From Frigidibacter sp. SD6-1 (GTDB lineage Bacteria > Pseudomonadota > Alphaproteobacteria > Rhodobacterales > Rhodobacteraceae), in NCBI RefSeq assembly GCF_030143255.1, contig NZ_JARJNR010000014.1, forward strand, positions 1 through 51,565: a stretch of 51,565 nt of DNA, given 5' to 3'. The position numbers and the translations under genes are program-made. Shown here in pieces: positions 50,470 to 51,565 of the stretch (positions are counted from its first letter, which is position 1; every line of letters begins with the position of its first letter). The notes under the pieces were generated by a model, which worked only from the letters and a program-made list of their open reading frames with translations, did no database searches and was not told where the DNA came from.

Positions 50470-51006
50470 TCAGCCCCGGCGGGTTCGCCCAGCTTGCCGG
50501 ATCGTTTCTGCCGCAGATACCGGTGGCCAAGGTTTGTCCCACACTTGACCATTCAACTCCAGAGCAGGGCCCATTACGCTTACAAATCGTGGCGTGACTT
50601 CGTTTGCGTCGCGTATCCTGTCCCGGCTGCTGACGATGTCAATAGATCGATCGAGGTACTTTTCAAGAAATGCCATCAAGCGCGAGTAGCGCTCGGCCTC
50701 AGGTATCTCTTGCAGGTCGTTAAGCACGTCAAAGTAAGGCTGGCGCTCTGTCTCGGGAAGCCACGATTTCATGTTCAGGGAGACGGGAAAATGATTCGAT
50801 GCAGGCGTGTTTTTCGGTTCGGTCAGATAGTTCTTGAAACATGACATGACTGAGAGGTGATGCAGTCCTAGTCGCTTCTGAGAGAAGTTGCGCGATGCGA
50901 GAACGCAGAGATAGGCATCGGGCATTTCCTTGGTCCAGCTGTTCGGCTTCTGGCGTTTGAAACCACGCCTCTTGCACGCTTGTTCGACAATGCTTTCGAC
51001 GTCCAT
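50470..51006 (-). CDS. Candidate immunity protein, 178 aa
   Basis: Starts 6 bp after the toxin stop on the same strand, the standard place for the immunity gene of a polymorphic toxin. It is charged and soluble (SIVEQACKRRGFKRQKPNSW, RYSRLMAFLEKYLDRSIDIV) with no signal or membrane segment, fitting a cytoplasmic inhibitor of a nuclease toxin. I do not recognise the family. The region is less GC-rich than the Hint segments, as is usual for exchanged toxin-immunity pairs. 50310-50469 holds no recognised gene. Confidence 0.7.
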   Translation of the reverse strand: MDVESIVEQACKRRGFKRQKPNSWTKEMPDAYLCVLASRNFSQKRLGLHHLSVMSCFKNYLTEPKNTPASNHFPVSLNMKSWLPETERQPYFDVLNDLQEIPEAERYSRLMAFLEKYLDRSIDIVSSRDRIRDANEVTPRFVSVMGPALELNGQVWDKPWPPVSAAETIRQAGRTRRG

Positions 51007-51012
51007 CCGTCT

Positions 51013-51565
51013 TTACCCCTTGAACGGTCGATAAAATTCCAAGATACCCTGCACGCCGTTACCGTAAATTGCCTGCAACTCGCAAACATAGGCCGCCACC
51101 TGTCGCTTGCCCCTGCGTCGTTGGGACGGCGTATCAGGCTTGAGTTCGTAGACGATCTGATTGTTGGGATCCCACCCGTCGACAACCTTACCACTCGGCA
51201 AACGGAGCCGTTCGAGATCGCAGCGGTAGTTGTCATGCATCGACTTCCCGTAGTCAGCAGCGCTGCTGTTCCCGCTGGTTCTGCTCCGTGCATTATGCCC
51301 CCAAGCCTCCAGCTCTCCGGCGAAGTAGGTATGCGCCCCCGCGACCTCGAGATTGTGCACCAGCGTCGGCCGGTCGTCCAGCTCCCGCGAGACGACCGTG
51401 ATCACCCCGCCGTCGGCATCCACGATCCGGTCGCCGAGGGCCAGCTCTCCGGCCTGCACCCAGCCCCGGCCCTCGACATAGAGCGGATGCTCCGCCGTCA
51501 CCCCGAGACGTGAGCTCTGCCCCGACGCCTCCAGCCCCAGCCAGACCAGATCCGTCGCCTGCCGC
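51013..51565 (-). CDS. Polymorphic toxin C-terminus: Hint + nuclease tip (partial)
   Basis: The frame is open to the window edge; the N-terminal part is missing. The visible part begins RQATDLVWLGLEASGQSS in the Hint domain, continues GVTAEHPLYVEGRGW, and ends the Hint with HTYFAGELEAWGHN. A toxin of about 90 residues follows, with GKVVDGWDPNNQIVYELKP (D...E-x-K) and RQVAAYVCEL (Q-x3-Y-like). This is the pattern of a PD-(D/E)xK nuclease. Hint domains in polymorphic toxins are thought to release the toxin tip. The delivery domain and system lie outside the window. Confidence 0.85.
   Translation of the reverse strand, partial: RQATDLVWLGLEASGQSSRLGVTAEHPLYVEGRGWVQAGELALGDRIVDADGGVITVVSRELDDRPTLVHNLEVAGAHTYFAGELEAWGHNARSRTSGNSSAADYGKSMHDNYRCDLERLRLPSGKVVDGWDPNNQIVYELKPDTPSQRRRGKRQVAAYVCELQAIYGNGVQGILEFYRPFKG
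51339..51565. repeat. Direct repeat of the Hint segment, copy B
   Basis: Copy within the apparently intact toxin gene; partner of 49817-50043. Its left boundary coincides with the point where the truncated copy diverges, just after the codons for LEVA. Confidence 0.9.

Noticed and set aside
1-51565. CRISPR array, tRNA or rRNA genes, integrase or attachment repeats
   Set aside because: No regularly spaced repeats, no tRNA cloverleaf or rRNA stretch, and no tyrosine or serine recombinase other than the IS transposase were found by reading.

Overview
The window looks like accessory DNA of a GC-rich alphaproteobacterium, most likely of the Rhodobacterales. The evidence is high GC, dense overlapping operons, an exact GTTC-N7-GTTC type LexA box, and an accessory gene set (DUF932, RadC, DUF6878, strawberry-notch methylase-helicase, Toprim/DUF7146, DUF2493) that I know from plasmids and integrative elements of this group. 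No rRNA, tRNA, CRISPR array, replication initiator or integrase is visible, so plasmid and chromosomal element cannot be told apart.

Layout. (1) 1-780: end of an unknown gene, then ssb with two hairpins at its 3' end. (2) 999-11015, minus strand: a tight five-gene operon of DUF4132, MoxR-type AAA+ ATPase, DUF5682, VWA and SWIM zinc-finger proteins. Content and order match the uncharacterised E. coli yehI-yehL-yehM-yehP-yehQ cluster. (3) 11330-16038, plus strand: DUF932, RadC and six small, mostly uncharacterised proteins, separated in places by strong terminators. (4) 16057-18861: a DUF6088 gene behind a perfect inverted repeat, and an abiEi/abiEii toxin-antitoxin pair behind two identically spaced inverted repeats. 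(5) 18898-19244: a 98-residue two-repeat protein with a LexA box in its promoter. (6) 19372-26416: the strawberry-notch, Toprim and DUF2493 genes, a large imperfect cruciform, and a free-standing WGR protein.

(7) 26447-36782, minus strand: a type I restriction-modification operon (half hsdS, hsdM, rhuM, full hsdS, HAD hydrolase, hsdR, metallopeptidase). Every junction overlaps or nearly touches. A class II Fic gene lies upstream. Palindromic operators sit before the restriction operon and before fic, and a 25-bp palindrome lies inside rhuM. (8) 37032-39567: an IS21-family element that ends 4 bp from the stop codon of gspE. (9) 39572-49760: a compact type II secretion system (gspE; LMCDFHIJ; GO; K) scattered over both strands. 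(10) 49806-51565: a Hint-domain polymorphic toxin with a nuclease-like tip, a candidate immunity gene, and a second, decapitated copy of the Hint cassette.

Regions 1, 3, 5 and 6 read as the maintenance and establishment backbone of a mobile replicon. Regions 2, 4 and 7 are defence or conflict cargo, and regions 9 and 10 are a secretion and competition block beyond the IS. Most functions are inferred from motifs read by eye. The joint function of the yeh-like operon is unknown.
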